A stretch of 64,000 bases of DNA, taken from contig NZ_AP026801.1 of the NCBI RefSeq assembly GCF_033095965.1, forward strand, positions 1,198,001 to 1,262,000, written 5' to 3'. Origin of the DNA: Xylocopilactobacillus apis. Lineage in GTDB: Bacteria; Bacillota; Bacilli; Lactobacillales; Lactobacillaceae. Positions 33,130 through 42,391 of this stretch are shown piece after piece. Position 1 is the stretch's first letter. Each line of letters starts with the position of its first letter. A program made the position numbers and the translations under genes. The notes beneath the pieces were generated by a model. It was not told where the DNA came from and made no database searches. It worked only from the letters and a program-made list of their open reading frames with translations.

Positions 33130-35705
33130 GTATGATTAATATGAATATAAATCTTTTTGGCAATTTCCATCGTTATCGCATAAGCAATAATGATTGCTGC
33201 AAACCAACCCCAATAAGCTACTGGTAATTTTGCAAAATTGAAGGCTGAACGCAGCGGACTAAGAATTATAACCAAACCGATTAAAAGGGTCGCGATTCCT
33301 GATAAAATTACTGGTTTTGAAGGTCGGCTTTGAATAAAAGGGATTTTTTTCGTTCTAATCAGCCAGACGACAATCGTTTGCGTGGTCAGTCCGACCATAA
33401 ACCACCCAGTTTGAAAAATATGCTGCTGACCTACAGTATTAGCCCCCAAGAAAAACCACATTACAATAAACGTCATAATATCAAAAATACTACTGACAGG
33501 TCCAATACAAAGCGTAAACTTCAGCAATCCGCTAATTCCCCATTGAACTGGTTTTTCTAAGTCCTCTGAATCAACATGATCCCAGGGAACTGATGTTTGA
33601 GCTAAATCATAAAGCAGATTTTGAACTAAAATTTGAATCGACATCATCGGAAGAAACGGTAAAAAAGCACTCGCAATCAACATTGAGAATACATTTCCAA
33701 AGTTTGAACTAACAGAGAGTTTAATGTATTTCATAATATTGCAGAAATCTTTACGTCCCTCAATTACCCCAGTTTCTAAAATATTAAGACTCTTTTCCAG
33801 CAAGATAATTGAACTTGCATCTTTCGTAATATCAGCGGCAGTATCAACAGAAATTCCGACATCTGCTTTTCGAAGCGAAGGTGCATCGTTAATCCCATCT
33901 CCCATATATCCAACTGTGTGCCCTGCTTTTTGAAGCGATTGAATAATTCTTAATTTTTGCATTGGATTTAGTTTTGCAAAAAGATTAATATGTTCAATTT
34001 TTTGACCAAGTTCATCATCTGACAGCTGATCAATTTGACTGCCGAGTAAAAATTCATTAGCAGGAATGCCTACTTCTGTACATACTTTCTGAGCGACAAT
34101 TGCATTATCACCTGTTAGAACCTTAACTGTGACACCGTGTTGATGGAGAGATTTAATTGCAGGTTTTGCAGTATCCTTAGGTGGATCGAGAAATCCCATA
34201 AAACCTACTAATACCATATTGCTCTCATCTTTAACCGAATACGACGGCGTCGTATGCGCATCTTTTTTATAAGCTACGGTTAAAACTCTCATGCCCTCTT
34301 TATTCATTTGAGTTGATACATCAGTCATTTTTTGTCTCAAATCATCAGTAAGCGGAACTTCTTTACCATCAATCAAAGCCGAATCACAAATAGCTGCCAT
34401 TTCTTCGTCAGCTCCTTTGGTAACCATAATTTGATGATTATCTTGTTCCACGATAACTGAAAGGCGTCGTCTTGAAAAATCAAAAGGAATTTCGTCAATC
34501 TTTTTAATTGTGCTTTTTTCGGTAAATCCTTTTTCCTGATAAAAGTTCACGATTGCTTGGTCCATCAAATCTTTCCAACCAGTCTGATAGTTAGCATTAA
34601 GATAAGCAATTTCTAAGACATGGTCATCTGGATTTCCCATTGGATTTAAATGTGATACCAAAACAACTCGATTTTCGGTGATTGTTCCAGTTTTATCAGT
34701 ACATAGCACATCCATGCTTCCTAAATTTTGAATTGAGGGGAGCTCTTTAATAATTACTTTATTTTTAGAAAGAGTGACTGCCCCTTTTGCTAAATTAGTA
34801 GTCACAATCATTGGAAGCATTTCCGGAGTTAAGCCAACAGCAACTGCGATTGCAAAGAAAAATGCTTCGCTCCAATTACCTTTAGTCAATCCATTAATCA
34901 GGAAAACGGTCGGAAATAAAACGACAATAATTCTAATTAGTAACTTACTAACCCGACTAATTCCAATGTCAAAAGCAGTTTTCCCGCGTTTACTGGTAGA
35001 AGTCTTTCCAATGTCACCAAAGAAGGTATTTTGCCCAGTCTTTAAAATTACTGCTTTGCCCTGACCGCTAATAACATCGGTTCCCATAAAAACTAAGTTT
35101 TTAAGATCAAGTGCCGATTCATTAGAATCTTCTGTAGAAGTTTGTGCAATTTTTTCAACGGGCATTGACTCGCCAGTCAAAGACGACTGATTAACAAATA
35201 AGTCCTTAGTCCATATCAAAAAGGCATCGGCAGGAATCATATCACCTGTTTTTAGACTTACCATGTCCCCTGGTACCACATCGCTCATTGAAATCTCAAC
35301 AATTTTACCATCTCTAGTAATTGCCGTTGTGTTTTCAATCATTTTCTTTAAAGAAAGGCTAGCTTTTTGCGAGCGATATTGTTGAACAAAAGTAATAATG
35401 GCACTCGCAATTATCATCACCGCCATTACAGTACCAGCGCTCGGATCACCTGTAATGTAAGAAACTATCATTAAAAAAGCCAGCACGATCACAAAAGGAT
35501 CCTCTAGACCTTTGATAAATAGTAACCATGCTGGTGTTGGTTTTTCAGCATTAATCTTATTCGGCCCATCTTCTTCAAGTCTTTTTTGAGCTTCCTGAGA
35601 AGAAATCCCATTTTCATTAGTTTTTAATTTATCGAAAACTTGTTGAGTTGCCAGTAAACCTAATTTTTTTAATTCCTGTTCCTTAGTTTCCTTTATATTT
35701 TTCAA
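33120..35705 (-). CDS. mgtA: Magnesium-transporting P-type ATPase MgtA
   Basis: P-type ATPase (P3B) importing Mg2+, 861 residues. Visible parts: actuator TGES (SSLTGESMPVEK), phosphorylation site DKTGT, nucleotide-binding KGADEEM, hinge GDGINDAPSL, and ten hydrophobic segments, including VAVGLTPEMLPMIVTTNLAKGA, which is characteristic of MgtA/MgtB. The frame extends to TTG 35720, but TTG 35705 has GAAGG at good spacing and gives KNIKETKEQELKKL, so I chose that. No Mg2+-sensing leader can fit, because only about 90 bases separate it from the terminator of the upstream ABC unit. Confidence 0.94.
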   Translation of the reverse strand: MKNIKETKEQELKKLGLLATQQVFDKLKTNENGISSQEAQKRLEEDGPNKINAEKPTPAWLLFIKGLEDPFVIVLAFLMIVSYITGDPSAGTVMAVMIIASAIITFVQQYRSQKASLSLKKMIENTTAITRDGKIVEISMSDVVPGDMVSLKTGDMIPADAFLIWTKDLFVNQSSLTGESMPVEKIAQTSTEDSNESALDLKNLVFMGTDVISGQGKAVILKTGQNTFFGDIGKTSTSKRGKTAFDIGISRVSKLLIRIIVVLFPTVFLINGLTKGNWSEAFFFAIAVAVGLTPEMLPMIVTTNLAKGAVTLSKNKVIIKELPSIQNLGSMDVLCTDKTGTITENRVVLVSHLNPMGNPDDHVLEIAYLNANYQTGWKDLMDQAIVNFYQEKGFTEKSTIKKIDEIPFDFSRRRLSVIVEQDNHQIMVTKGADEEMAAICDSALIDGKEVPLTDDLRQKMTDVSTQMNKEGMRVLTVAYKKDAHTTPSYSVKDESNMVLVGFMGFLDPPKDTAKPAIKSLHQHGVTVKVLTGDNAIVAQKVCTEVGIPANEFLLGSQIDQLSDDELGQKIEHINLFAKLNPMQKLRIIQSLQKAGHTVGYMGDGINDAPSLRKADVGISVDTAADITKDASSIILLEKSLNILETGVIEGRKDFCNIMKYIKLSVSSNFGNVFSMLIASAFLPFLPMMSIQILVQNLLYDLAQTSVPWDHVDSEDLEKPVQWGISGLLKFTLCIGPVSSIFDIMTFIVMWFFLGANTVGQQHIFQTGWFMVGLTTQTIVVWLIRTKKIPFIQSRPSKPVILSGIATLLIGLVIILSPLRSAFNFAKLPVAYWGWFAAIIIAYAITMEIAKKIYIHINHTWI

Positions 35706-35761
35706 CTTAATTACCTTCAAATTAATTAATAAACTTATATCACCTAATATACTCTTATTTT

Positions 35762-35791
35762 ATAAAAATAGAGACGCATTAAAGCATCTCT
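35762..35791 (-). terminator. Terminator of the TetR-ABC operon
   Basis: AGAGATGC and GCGTCTCT pair on the minus strand, followed by ATTTTTAT. It lies 9 bases after the ABC ATPase stop. Confidence 0.8.
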
Positions 35792-35799
35792 TTAAAACT

Positions 35800-36474
35800 T
35801 TAATTTTTCAATTTCATTTTTCCGTCCATGATTTCATAAATATGATCAGAATAATCTTGTAATCTTAAATCATGAGTAACGATCACAATTGTTTTATCTC
35901 TTTTTTTCGCCTCTGAATGAAACATTTCCCCGACAATTTTTACATTTGGTGAATCGAGAGCTGCGGTCGGTTCATCTGCAAAAACAATCGCTGGATCTGG
36001 ATAAAGCGCACGGGCTATCGAGACTCTTTGAGCTTGTCCACCGGACAATTCTGAGGGATATTTATTAACAAAATCTGAAATCCCCAATTCATCTAACAAC
36101 TCTTCCAATTCTTTTTCAGTTAGATTACCGCTTTTTTTAACTTTATCAACAAACTCAAATTGTTCTTTCACTGTAAGATAAGGAACTAAATTGTATGATT
36201 GAAGAACGAAACCAATTTTATTTAACCTAACCTCTTCTTTCTTACGACTGGAAAGTTTATCCATCGAATGACCATCAATTTCAACAGTTCCAGACGTTGG
36301 CGACTGTAAGCCCCCTGCAATTGTTAGAAATGTGCTTTTCCCAGAACCAGAAGGACCTAGAACTAAACTGACCTCTCCTTTTTCTGCTGAAAAATCAACA
36401 CTTTTCAAAGCCTCAACTTTACTAGTTCCAGTCCCGAATGTTTTATTAATATTCTTCAACGTAATTACCGACAT
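35800..36474 (-). CDS. ABC transporter ATPase, MacB/LolD type
   Basis: ATP-binding subunit of 224 residues. Walker A GPSGSGKST, the Q-loop in GFVLQSYNLVPYLT, signature LSGGQAQRVSIARAL, Walker B AIVFADEPTAALDS and the H-loop VTHD are all present. The family works with FtsX-like permeases to drive mechanotransmission or export of lipids and peptides. It lies 10 bases after the permease gene. Confidence 0.93.
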   Translation of the reverse strand: MSVITLKNINKTFGTGTSKVEALKSVDFSAEKGEVSLVLGPSGSGKSTFLTIAGGLQSPTSGTVEIDGHSMDKLSSRKKEEVRLNKIGFVLQSYNLVPYLTVKEQFEFVDKVKKSGNLTEKELEELLDELGISDFVNKYPSELSGGQAQRVSIARALYPDPAIVFADEPTAALDSPNVKIVGEMFHSEAKKRDKTIVIVTHDLRLQDYSDHIYEIMDGKMKLKN

Positions 36475-36484
36475 TTTTCTCTCC

Positions 36485-37543
36485 TTAATCTATTAACTGA
36501 ATTGGATCTACTTTTCGAATCAAATGAACAGGTATTAATGACCCGATAACCCCTGTCAAAAGCATCCCTGCAGTTACACCAGCTAAAGATGAATAATCCA
36601 TTGCAACAGGTACTGCGCTCGGCAGAAACTTCACTGTAATTAGAGTGATAATCGCACCGGCAATAATTCCAATTGCAACAATTAAAACTGCTTGACTGAT
36701 TGTATTAATGATTAAAGTATGAGCTGGAATTCCCTGAGCTCTTAAGACACCATAATTGGGTAATTTTTGAATTGTTAGAATATAGAGAAAAATAGCAATT
36801 ACAACCATTGAAATTATCATTAAAAAGGCAATCATAAATGTAAAAGTTAAATTTTGAGCTGAATATCCTGGTAATTTAACAATAAATTTACTGACCGGAT
36901 AAGCCTTTAGACCTGATTCTTTAACGTTAAAATCTTTCGATGTTGAAACGATTCCGCTTGCTTTAAAAGTTTGAGGCAGGCTCTTTAAAGTTCTCCAAGT
37001 TGACAATGTCCCGTATAAAACTGGCGCAATATCTAATTTAGCATTTTTAGTAAACCCGACAATCTGATATTTTTTAGTACTTGAACTTAGCTTAATTTCA
37101 TCGTTTAACTTATAACCATTATTTTTTAAAGTATCATCAGCAACAAGCTCGTTATCATTTTCAACCTTGCGTCCCGATTCAATCTTCACTTTGTCATAAA
37201 TATCACTATCCTTTTCAACACCGATAAATTGGGTCGAAACACTTTTATGCCCTGATTGTTTTGCAATTACCGGTGTTTGTCCAACGTAGCTTTCATGATT
37301 TGATAAATTAAGATCCTTACTTTGCGAAGTTGTAATTAATGATTGAGTTAAGCTCACATTAGCATCTTTATTCAATACAATAGTTTGTGTATCCCATGAT
37401 TCAATTGCTTGCGTATTTTGCGCTGCAAGTCCCGTGGCTAATCCACTTAAAAAATAAACTAGATAACTTATCAGCATCACCATGCCAATGATTAAACCAT
37501 AACGTAATTTTTCGTGCTTAATTTCTTTAATTGCTAGAAACAT
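36485..37543 (-). CDS. ABC transporter permease, FtsX/MacB type
   Basis: Membrane protein of 352 residues with the four-helix FtsX layout: one N-terminal helix (YGLIIGMVMLISYLVYFL), a large extracytoplasmic domain (about 37-220), then three C-terminal helices ending in LIPVHLIRKVDPIQLI. The conserved AIKEIKHEKLRYG start is typical of DevC/HrtB-like permeases. HrtB-type pumps remove excess haem, and the TetR regulator upstream would suit a haem- or peptide-response unit, but the substrate is not shown. Confidence 0.9.
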   Translation of the reverse strand: MFLAIKEIKHEKLRYGLIIGMVMLISYLVYFLSGLATGLAAQNTQAIESWDTQTIVLNKDANVSLTQSLITTSQSKDLNLSNHESYVGQTPVIAKQSGHKSVSTQFIGVEKDSDIYDKVKIESGRKVENDNELVADDTLKNNGYKLNDEIKLSSSTKKYQIVGFTKNAKLDIAPVLYGTLSTWRTLKSLPQTFKASGIVSTSKDFNVKESGLKAYPVSKFIVKLPGYSAQNLTFTFMIAFLMIISMVVIAIFLYILTIQKLPNYGVLRAQGIPAHTLIINTISQAVLIVAIGIIAGAIITLITVKFLPSAVPVAMDYSSLAGVTAGMLLTGVIGSLIPVHLIRKVDPIQLID

Positions 37544-37545
37544 TA

Positions 37546-38088
37546 TTATCCCTCTAACTTAATTATTGATTTTTTAAAATGTTCTAAAATCGTGCTTTTT
37601 AAATCTGGCATTAAAAAGTACTGCCGGATTGTTTCGTGACTGAGAGTTGTTGCTGCCCAATTAAACATCGATCCTTTAACTAGTCTTCTCTCAGAACTAA
37701 AATCGATTCCTACATCTATTAATCTTTCGTTTTCCAAAAAGTACCTTTTAATAAACAAAAAATATTTATCATCTTCTTTCGTTTCAATAAAGTTCTTTAC
37801 AAATTTAAAATAATCATCTCCTTTTAAATTTTCGAAATGTCTAATTTCAACACCCGTATGAACTTTCTGCATTACAATTGAAAATAAATAGCGATAAGAA
37901 TCTTTGAGATCGTCAAAATAACTATAAAAAGCGCCCCTTGAAATATGAGCCAAAACAATAATCCGGGCCACTTGAGCATTAGCCAGCGAATAGTTAGAAA
38001 ACTCTTCTAATAGTGCATTAGTAATATTTACTCTTTTCTCTTCTTTGAGATTTTTAAAAGTTTTTGAAGGCATTTTATCTCTTTTCAA
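37546..38088 (-). CDS. TetR-family repressor of the adjacent ABC transporter
   Basis: Regulator of 180 residues with the N-terminal TetR helix-turn-helix: EKRVNITNALLEEFSNYSLA, VARIIVLAHISRGAFYSYFDDLKDSYRYLF. The ligand domain is diverged. It is the first gene of the TetR-permease-ATPase unit (3-base gap to the permease) and faces its own 15-base operator at 38091. It probably represses the unit until a toxic ligand binds. Confidence 0.9.
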   Translation of the reverse strand: MKRDKMPSKTFKNLKEEKRVNITNALLEEFSNYSLANAQVARIIVLAHISRGAFYSYFDDLKDSYRYLFSIVMQKVHTGVEIRHFENLKGDDYFKFVKNFIETKEDDKYFLFIKRYFLENERLIDVGIDFSSERRLVKGSMFNWAATTLSHETIRQYFLMPDLKSTILEHFKKSIIKLEG

Positions 38089-38090
38089 TT

Positions 38091-38105
38091 ATGACACTGT
38101 GTCAT
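38091..38105. promoter_or_regulatory. TetR operator
   Basis: ATGACACTGTGTCAT is a palindrome with a single central base, two bases upstream of the tetR start codon. This is an expected autorepression site. Confidence 0.8.
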
Positions 38106-38162
38106 TTTAAAATCATTCTAATCTATTAATTAATTACTGTCAAGATAAGTCATTCTGAAATA

Positions 38163-38196
38163 ATAAAAAAAGTCCATTCATTTCTGAACGAACTTA
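38163..38196 (-). terminator. Terminator downstream of the PTS unit
   Basis: On the minus strand AAGTTCGTTC and GAATGGACTT form an imperfect stem followed by T7. It is the first terminator after the gene at 38452. Confidence 0.65.
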
Positions 38197-38451
38197 TTAA
38201 ATATTTTTTTATAAAGAGTTTGATCTTTATTAGGTGTATATCTAATCAAATAGTAAACATACTTTTTATCAGACTAATAAATGTTAATCATCATTAGTAT
38301 TGATTTCAGCGTTAACGTTTTTCTTTTAAAAATAAAACCTTTTAATTGTTTTGGGTTAGTTTAGTTTGCTCTTAAATACTATATAATAACGATTAAATAA
38401 CACTATGAAAAAAGTAATTAACTGTAACTTTAATTCTCAAAAACTACTTCA
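38197..38451. other. Non-coding stretch
   Basis: AT-rich sequence with no ORF of note. It contains the 8-base palindrome CGTTAACG at about 38312-38319, which does not match the cre consensus well. Nothing else was seen. Confidence 0.5.
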
Positions 38452-38646
38452 CTACTTTTTTTGATCTTTTCCGTTCTTTTTACTGTCTCTTAAATAGCTA
38501 ATGACCCCACTAACAACGATAATAATGCCGGCGATCATAAAAGTATAATAGAAAATTGGAGATTTTGAATTAAATGTTGGGCTAATCATAGTGATGAAAA
38601 AGCCCCCAGCAATTGCCAATAAATCTTTTTTTAACTGTGAATCCAT
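38452..38646 (-). CDS. Small membrane protein cotranscribed with PTS IIC
   Basis: Protein of 64 residues with two hydrophobic segments (LLAIAGGFFITMIS and FYYTFMIAGIIIVVSGVISYL) and a Lys-rich tail. It follows the PTS IIC gene by 5 bases, so it is translated from the same mRNA. It resembles the small two-helix DUF3188-type proteins often found beside PTS genes; no function is known. Confidence 0.7.
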   Translation of the reverse strand: MDSQLKKDLLAIAGGFFITMISPTFNSKSPIFYYTFMIAGIIIVVSGVISYLRDSKKNGKDQKK

Positions 38647-38651
38647 CGTTT

Positions 38652-40019
38652 TTAACCCTGATTTAATTCTTCAGGATTAACCTTATTAGCTGCCTTAACA
38701 AATGGAATATAGATACCAAAGCCAATTATCGCATTTATCAACTGCAGAACTGGTGCGCGCCAATCAAAAGTAGCAAATATTGAGTTGATAAAGATTGGCA
38801 TTGACCAAACATATTGATACTTAATTGGTGAAACAAGACCCACGCTTAAAGCAAAGTAAGCAATTGTAACCATCACAACTGGTGCAATGACAAACGGAAT
38901 AAAGTAAAGCGGATCTAAAACAATCGGCAACCCAAACATTGCAGGTTCATTAATGTTAAAGACCCCAGGACCAATGGACATTTTCGCTACCGCCCTTTGA
39001 TCATCACGAGTACTGAACATCAAAATTGCTATTAAAAGCAAAAGTGTAGATCCAGCGCCACCAATCCAAGCATAAAGGTCAAAAGCATTACGAGTCCAGA
39101 AGTATGGCAATTTCTGACCAGCCTTAGCCGCAGCAATATTTGATAATTGCGCTGTTAACCAAATCGAATCCAAAATTGGTCCTAAAACGTTTGTCCCGTG
39201 GATTCCAAAGAACCAGAAAACTTGAACCAAAACAGTCATTAACAAGACGGCTCCATAACCTTGAGACATTTTCAAAAGTGGTGCTTGAATAGTGTTAATG
39301 ATTAATTCAATCACAGTTGATTTGCTCATTGTATTAACGATAAAGCTAACAATTCCAGAAACATACAGAGAACCAATTGCTGGAATAATTCCCGTAAATG
39401 CATTAGCAATAGCTGGTGGAACTGATTCAGGCATCTTAATAGTAATATTTTTATGCATGAACCAGATATAAACTGCTGCAGCTAAACCACCTAAGATCAT
39501 AATAGTGAAAAATCCATTAGATCCAAAATAGGAATTAAAATTGAAAAATCCCCAAGCAGTAATATTTTTTCCATCGACAGCTGCTCCAGCGGCAACAATC
39601 TTTTTAGAATCTGCCGCACTTAATGCTGATTTCAAAGTAATCACATGACTTTGTGGTAAAGCCATAATAAAAGTTCCTAAGGTTACGATTCCCCCTGTAA
39701 TCGGTTCAACCTTATATTGAACTGATAAATGGTAACCAAAAGTAAAAGCAAAAATGAGGCCTAAAATTGCCATTGAACCAGTCCATACCTGGGCATTAAT
39801 ACCAATAATCGGTTCCATTGCTTTAACAAAACCAGTCCAGCCAAATCTTGTTGGAATATCACGTATCAATGCATTGAATACAGAAGCAACCGAACCAACC
39901 ATTGTGGCTGGCATCATTGCAATAAAAGCATCTCTTAAGGCAACTAACCATCTCACCTGACCAATTTTGGCAGCTATAGGCACTAAATGCTTATTAAGCC
40001 AATTAATAAAAGAATTCAT
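38652..40019 (-). CDS. PTS permease EIIC, lactose/cellobiose family
   Basis: Membrane component of a sugar phosphotransferase system, 455 residues. It starts MNSFINWLNKHLVPIAAKIGQ and has about ten membrane segments; FFGIHGTNVLGPILDSIW and FNINEPAMFGLPIVLDPLYFIPF are the characteristic EIIC (CelB-type) motifs that bind the sugar. The frame runs to 40034, but that ATG lies inside the ribosome site GAGGAGA, so I chose ATG 40019. EIIA and EIIB are not nearby and must be supplied in trans. Beta-glucosides or chitobiose-like sugars are typical substrates. Confidence 0.93.
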   Translation of the reverse strand: MNSFINWLNKHLVPIAAKIGQVRWLVALRDAFIAMMPATMVGSVASVFNALIRDIPTRFGWTGFVKAMEPIIGINAQVWTGSMAILGLIFAFTFGYHLSVQYKVEPITGGIVTLGTFIMALPQSHVITLKSALSAADSKKIVAAGAAVDGKNITAWGFFNFNSYFGSNGFFTIMILGGLAAAVYIWFMHKNITIKMPESVPPAIANAFTGIIPAIGSLYVSGIVSFIVNTMSKSTVIELIINTIQAPLLKMSQGYGAVLLMTVLVQVFWFFGIHGTNVLGPILDSIWLTAQLSNIAAAKAGQKLPYFWTRNAFDLYAWIGGAGSTLLLLIAILMFSTRDDQRAVAKMSIGPGVFNINEPAMFGLPIVLDPLYFIPFVIAPVVMVTIAYFALSVGLVSPIKYQYVWSMPIFINSIFATFDWRAPVLQLINAIIGFGIYIPFVKAANKVNPEELNQG

Positions 40020-40089
40020 TTTTCTTCTCCTCAAAATATTCAGATCATAAGTCAGATCTTAATTAAAAAATATTTTTTTACCAAAATAA

Positions 40090-40158
40090 TTTACAAATTT
40101 TACAAACTTTTTCCTAACCCATCGAAATTATTCATACAATAATTTCTAAATTTGTAAA
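40090..40158 (-). ncRNA. Nested inverted repeats in the PTS leader
   Basis: A perfect 11-base inverted repeat (TTTACAAATTT at 40090-40100 and its complement at 40148-40158) encloses a second perfect one (GAAATTATT at 40124-40132 and complement 40138-40146). They lie in the roughly 240-base 5' leader of the PTS IIC gene and could form a cruciform or RNA structure. Confidence 0.45.
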
Positions 40159-40255
40159 ACAACTGATTGTAATCCTTAACAAATTCAAGAGCTAATTACA
40201 ATTTTTAAAGATCACAATACTCTTCTTGTCTTAATAGTATTACCTTATTAATTAA

Positions 40256-40296
40256 AAGGTCTATACCAATTATATCTTTTTTTGATTCAAAATCAA
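40256..40296 (-). promoter_or_regulatory. PTS promoter overlapped by a GntR/HutC-type operator
   Basis: On the minus strand TTGATT (40291-40296), 16 bases, TATAAT (40269-40274). Directly downstream lies ATTGGTATAGACCTT (40256-40270), which matches the TGGTATAGACCA type recognised by HutC-group sugar repressors. The matching regulator gene is not in the window. The remaining bases of this 500-base gap hold nothing else I can identify. Confidence 0.6.
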
Positions 40297-40467
40297 CCGT
40301 TTTCTTAAGTGTAATATCTCTTTAATTTTCGAATTGTTCTTAGATAATTACCGAAAACTTAACTAGAAAGTATCGTATCTAGGAACTTTAATTGAAAAAA
40401 CTAAATAACAAGACGTGAAAGATTTTTACCGAATTAAATTTAACAGGTTTTCAAATGATTTTATTAA

Positions 40468-40512
40468 AAAAGCTGATGAAAGCCAAAATCCAGACCGATT
40501 TTGATTTCATCA
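40468..40512 (-). terminator. Terminator of the GNAT gene
   Basis: TGATGAAA (40474-40481) pairs with TTTCATCA (40505-40512), with an inner AAAATC/GATTTT stem. Read on the minus strand it ends in a T-run. Confidence 0.78.
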
Positions 40513-40534
40513 ACTCTAATTTTAAATAGTTATA

Positions 40535-40966
40535 TTAAATAATTTTTCCATAACGAGCTTGGTCTTTATTGTGGATATACCCAACTGATTCATAAAAACG
40601 ATGGGCAGAAATTCTTTCAACACCGGAATTAAGTCGAATCTGATGTATATCGTTCTTAAGAGCTAGAGATTCAATTTTAGCCATTAAAGTCTTACCAATG
40701 CCTTGTTTTTGGTATTTTTTACTAACCGCCAATCCTAATATATTTAGGGATGGAGCGCTGTACAACGTGATATACAATTGTGCATGAACAAAACCTACTA
40801 CTAGGTTGTTATCCTCTGCAACAATAATAATTTGCTGATCAGAATGAGAAGTGATAAAACTTAACTGAGATTTTACTAGGGACAGATCAGTTTGATATTC
40901 TAATTCATTTTCACACAAATCTTTAATTGCCTCAGAATCGTTAACTTTTGCGTTTCTAATAATCAT
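40535..40966 (-). CDS. GNAT-family N-acetyltransferase
   Basis: Acetyl-CoA-dependent acetyltransferase of 143 residues, the normal GNAT size. Motif A is visible as LGLAVSKKYQKQGIGKTLMAKIE (Q/RxxGxG/A for CoA pyrophosphate), and the C-terminal RFYESVGY closes the fold. The substrate is unknown. It is a single-gene unit between two terminators. Confidence 0.9.
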   Translation of the reverse strand: MIIRNAKVNDSEAIKDLCENELEYQTDLSLVKSQLSFITSHSDQQIIIVAEDNNLVVGFVHAQLYITLYSAPSLNILGLAVSKKYQKQGIGKTLMAKIESLALKNDIHQIRLNSGVERISAHRFYESVGYIHNKDQARYGKII

Positions 40967-41108
40967 AAAAAGTCACCTCAAAAATAGGACTTAAGACTGA
41001 TGGATCTAGACAAATAATTACAGATAATATATTTGAACAGTAAATGATATTTCTGTTTAGAAATACATTCCTTGTTCAGATTTTCTCTCCTTATTAAAAA
41101 CTCAAATC

Positions 41109-41139
41109 AGCCACTTGATTCCCCCAAGATCAAGTGGCT
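41109..41139. terminator. Strong hairpin after the DUF3284 gene
   Basis: AGCCACTTGAT (41109-41119) pairs perfectly with ATCAAGTGGCT (41129-41139). The T-runs are weak on both sides, but its position 16 bases after the stop at 41156 fits a terminator. Confidence 0.65.
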
Positions 41140-41155
41140 TTCTTATTGTTTGTAA

Positions 41156-41587
41156 TTATCTTTTATGACTTTCTTGCTGAATGTAATTTGCTTCCATTTG
41201 GCGCTTTAATTTTCTAAACTTACGTTTTCTAATCAATTTAGTTAAAAATTTTGAAATTGGTTTAGCAAAACGATTCCGCTTTCCTAATAATTTTTCCTCA
41301 TAAATTAAACGAATCCGTTGTCCACTTAAAGGTTTTACTTTATATATAACTTCATGTTCACTATGCCCCGTTTGAATTCGATAAGCATATCGTTTATTTG
41401 GCTCATAGGTCTTAATAGTAATTCTGCTAACGGTTCCGTTAGCATTTTTTCTTTTAAAGGAAAAATCTTTTAATTGACTGGCATTAAGTCTTTGTCCCGT
41501 CTGCTGCTGAATTTCATATAAAGTTAATTCAACAATTCTGTGAAAAAAATATTTTGCTGGAACTGCGATTTGCAGAATTTGTTTCAA
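41156..41587 (-). CDS. DUF3284-type protein
   Basis: Protein of 143 residues with the pattern of DUF3284: an N-terminal VPAKYFFHRIVELTLYEIQQ, then FKRKNANGTVSRITIKTYEPNKRYAYR, and a very basic C-terminal helix (FLTKLIRKRKFRKLKRQME). The family is lactobacillus-specific and uncharacterised, often beside beta-glucoside PTS genes, which fits the PTS unit 1 kb away. Probably a START-like small-molecule-binding fold, which is inference. Confidence 0.72.
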   Translation of the reverse strand: MKQILQIAVPAKYFFHRIVELTLYEIQQQTGQRLNASQLKDFSFKRKNANGTVSRITIKTYEPNKRYAYRIQTGHSEHEVIYKVKPLSGQRIRLIYEEKLLGKRNRFAKPISKFLTKLIRKRKFRKLKRQMEANYIQQESHKR

Positions 41588-42391
41588 GATTTATCTCAAC
41601 CCTTTCGTTATTGTTTTGTCTTCAAGTTTATAATAATACCACGAATTAAATGATAATTTTTCACTATTTTTATTTTTTGTATTTATTTATATAAAACATT
41701 ATAATTTGTCGTTAGACTTTTCACGTAAATATAGAATGCTCCATAATTAAAAATATGAATGAGTTCAAAAAGCAAATAATACGGTTGAAAAATAAATTAA
41801 TACTAGTATTTTAAAAAAATTCCAATAGCAACGTCCTTAAATAGCTTTATTAATTTACTTATACGAAATAAATTGTCAAAAATTTTTCAAAAAGAATCGG
41901 GAAACAAATTTACAATTAGTCATCCTACAGTCAAATAAATTCTTAAACAGTTAGAAAATCAAAATTTAATAAGTATTCCCGTTTAAAAGATAATTGATAC
42001 TTTCTTTAACAGCGTGCGGAGAAAATCTGATTAAAGAAAATATATATTGGATCAATAGCAAGATTTGAACTGATTTTGTTTGTTTTTCTGAATTTGGAAA
42101 TAACTCCACTCTATATTATTTAAAGTAGGAATTTTCATTTTGTATTTATTTGGCAAACATCAACTATATTTATCGGTTCCACTTTTAAACGTTCAATTAT
42201 TTTTAATACAAACAGTTTAATTAGACTACTATTTTAAATATATTAAGTAATTGTCCTAAATCTAGTTTGACCATCAATGTTTCAAGATTCGGATTCCCTT
42301 CTTGTTATGATCGATTTTTTTGACCTTTCAATTGTCAATTTAATTACTGATAAATACTCATTAATTTTAATATTACTTTTAGCTTTATTTA
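41588..42391. other. 800-base region without an intact gene
   Basis: Very AT-rich. It contains a possible remnant of a MarR-like regulator (41828-41986) and a short hydrophobic open stretch near 42040-42110 and again near 42290-42410, but no start, ribosome site or intact ORF. It looks like decayed coding DNA. Confidence 0.5.
41828..41986 (+). pseudogene. Possible MarR-family remnant
   Basis: In one frame this reads ATSLNSFINLLIRNKLSKIF, then FTISHPTVK, TAA (41936-41938), ILKQLENQNLISIPV, stop. The pattern ISHPTVxxILKQLExxxLI matches the recognition helix and following helix of MarR proteins. There is no start or ribosome site and one internal stop. Weak evidence. Confidence 0.3.

Noticed and set aside
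35706-35761. Search for a Mg2+-sensing M-box before mgtA
   Set aside because: The gap to the preceding terminator is far too short and shows no fitting structure.
38305-38325. CGTTAACG palindrome considered as a cre site
   Set aside because: At least three mismatches to the consensus and no promoter nearby.
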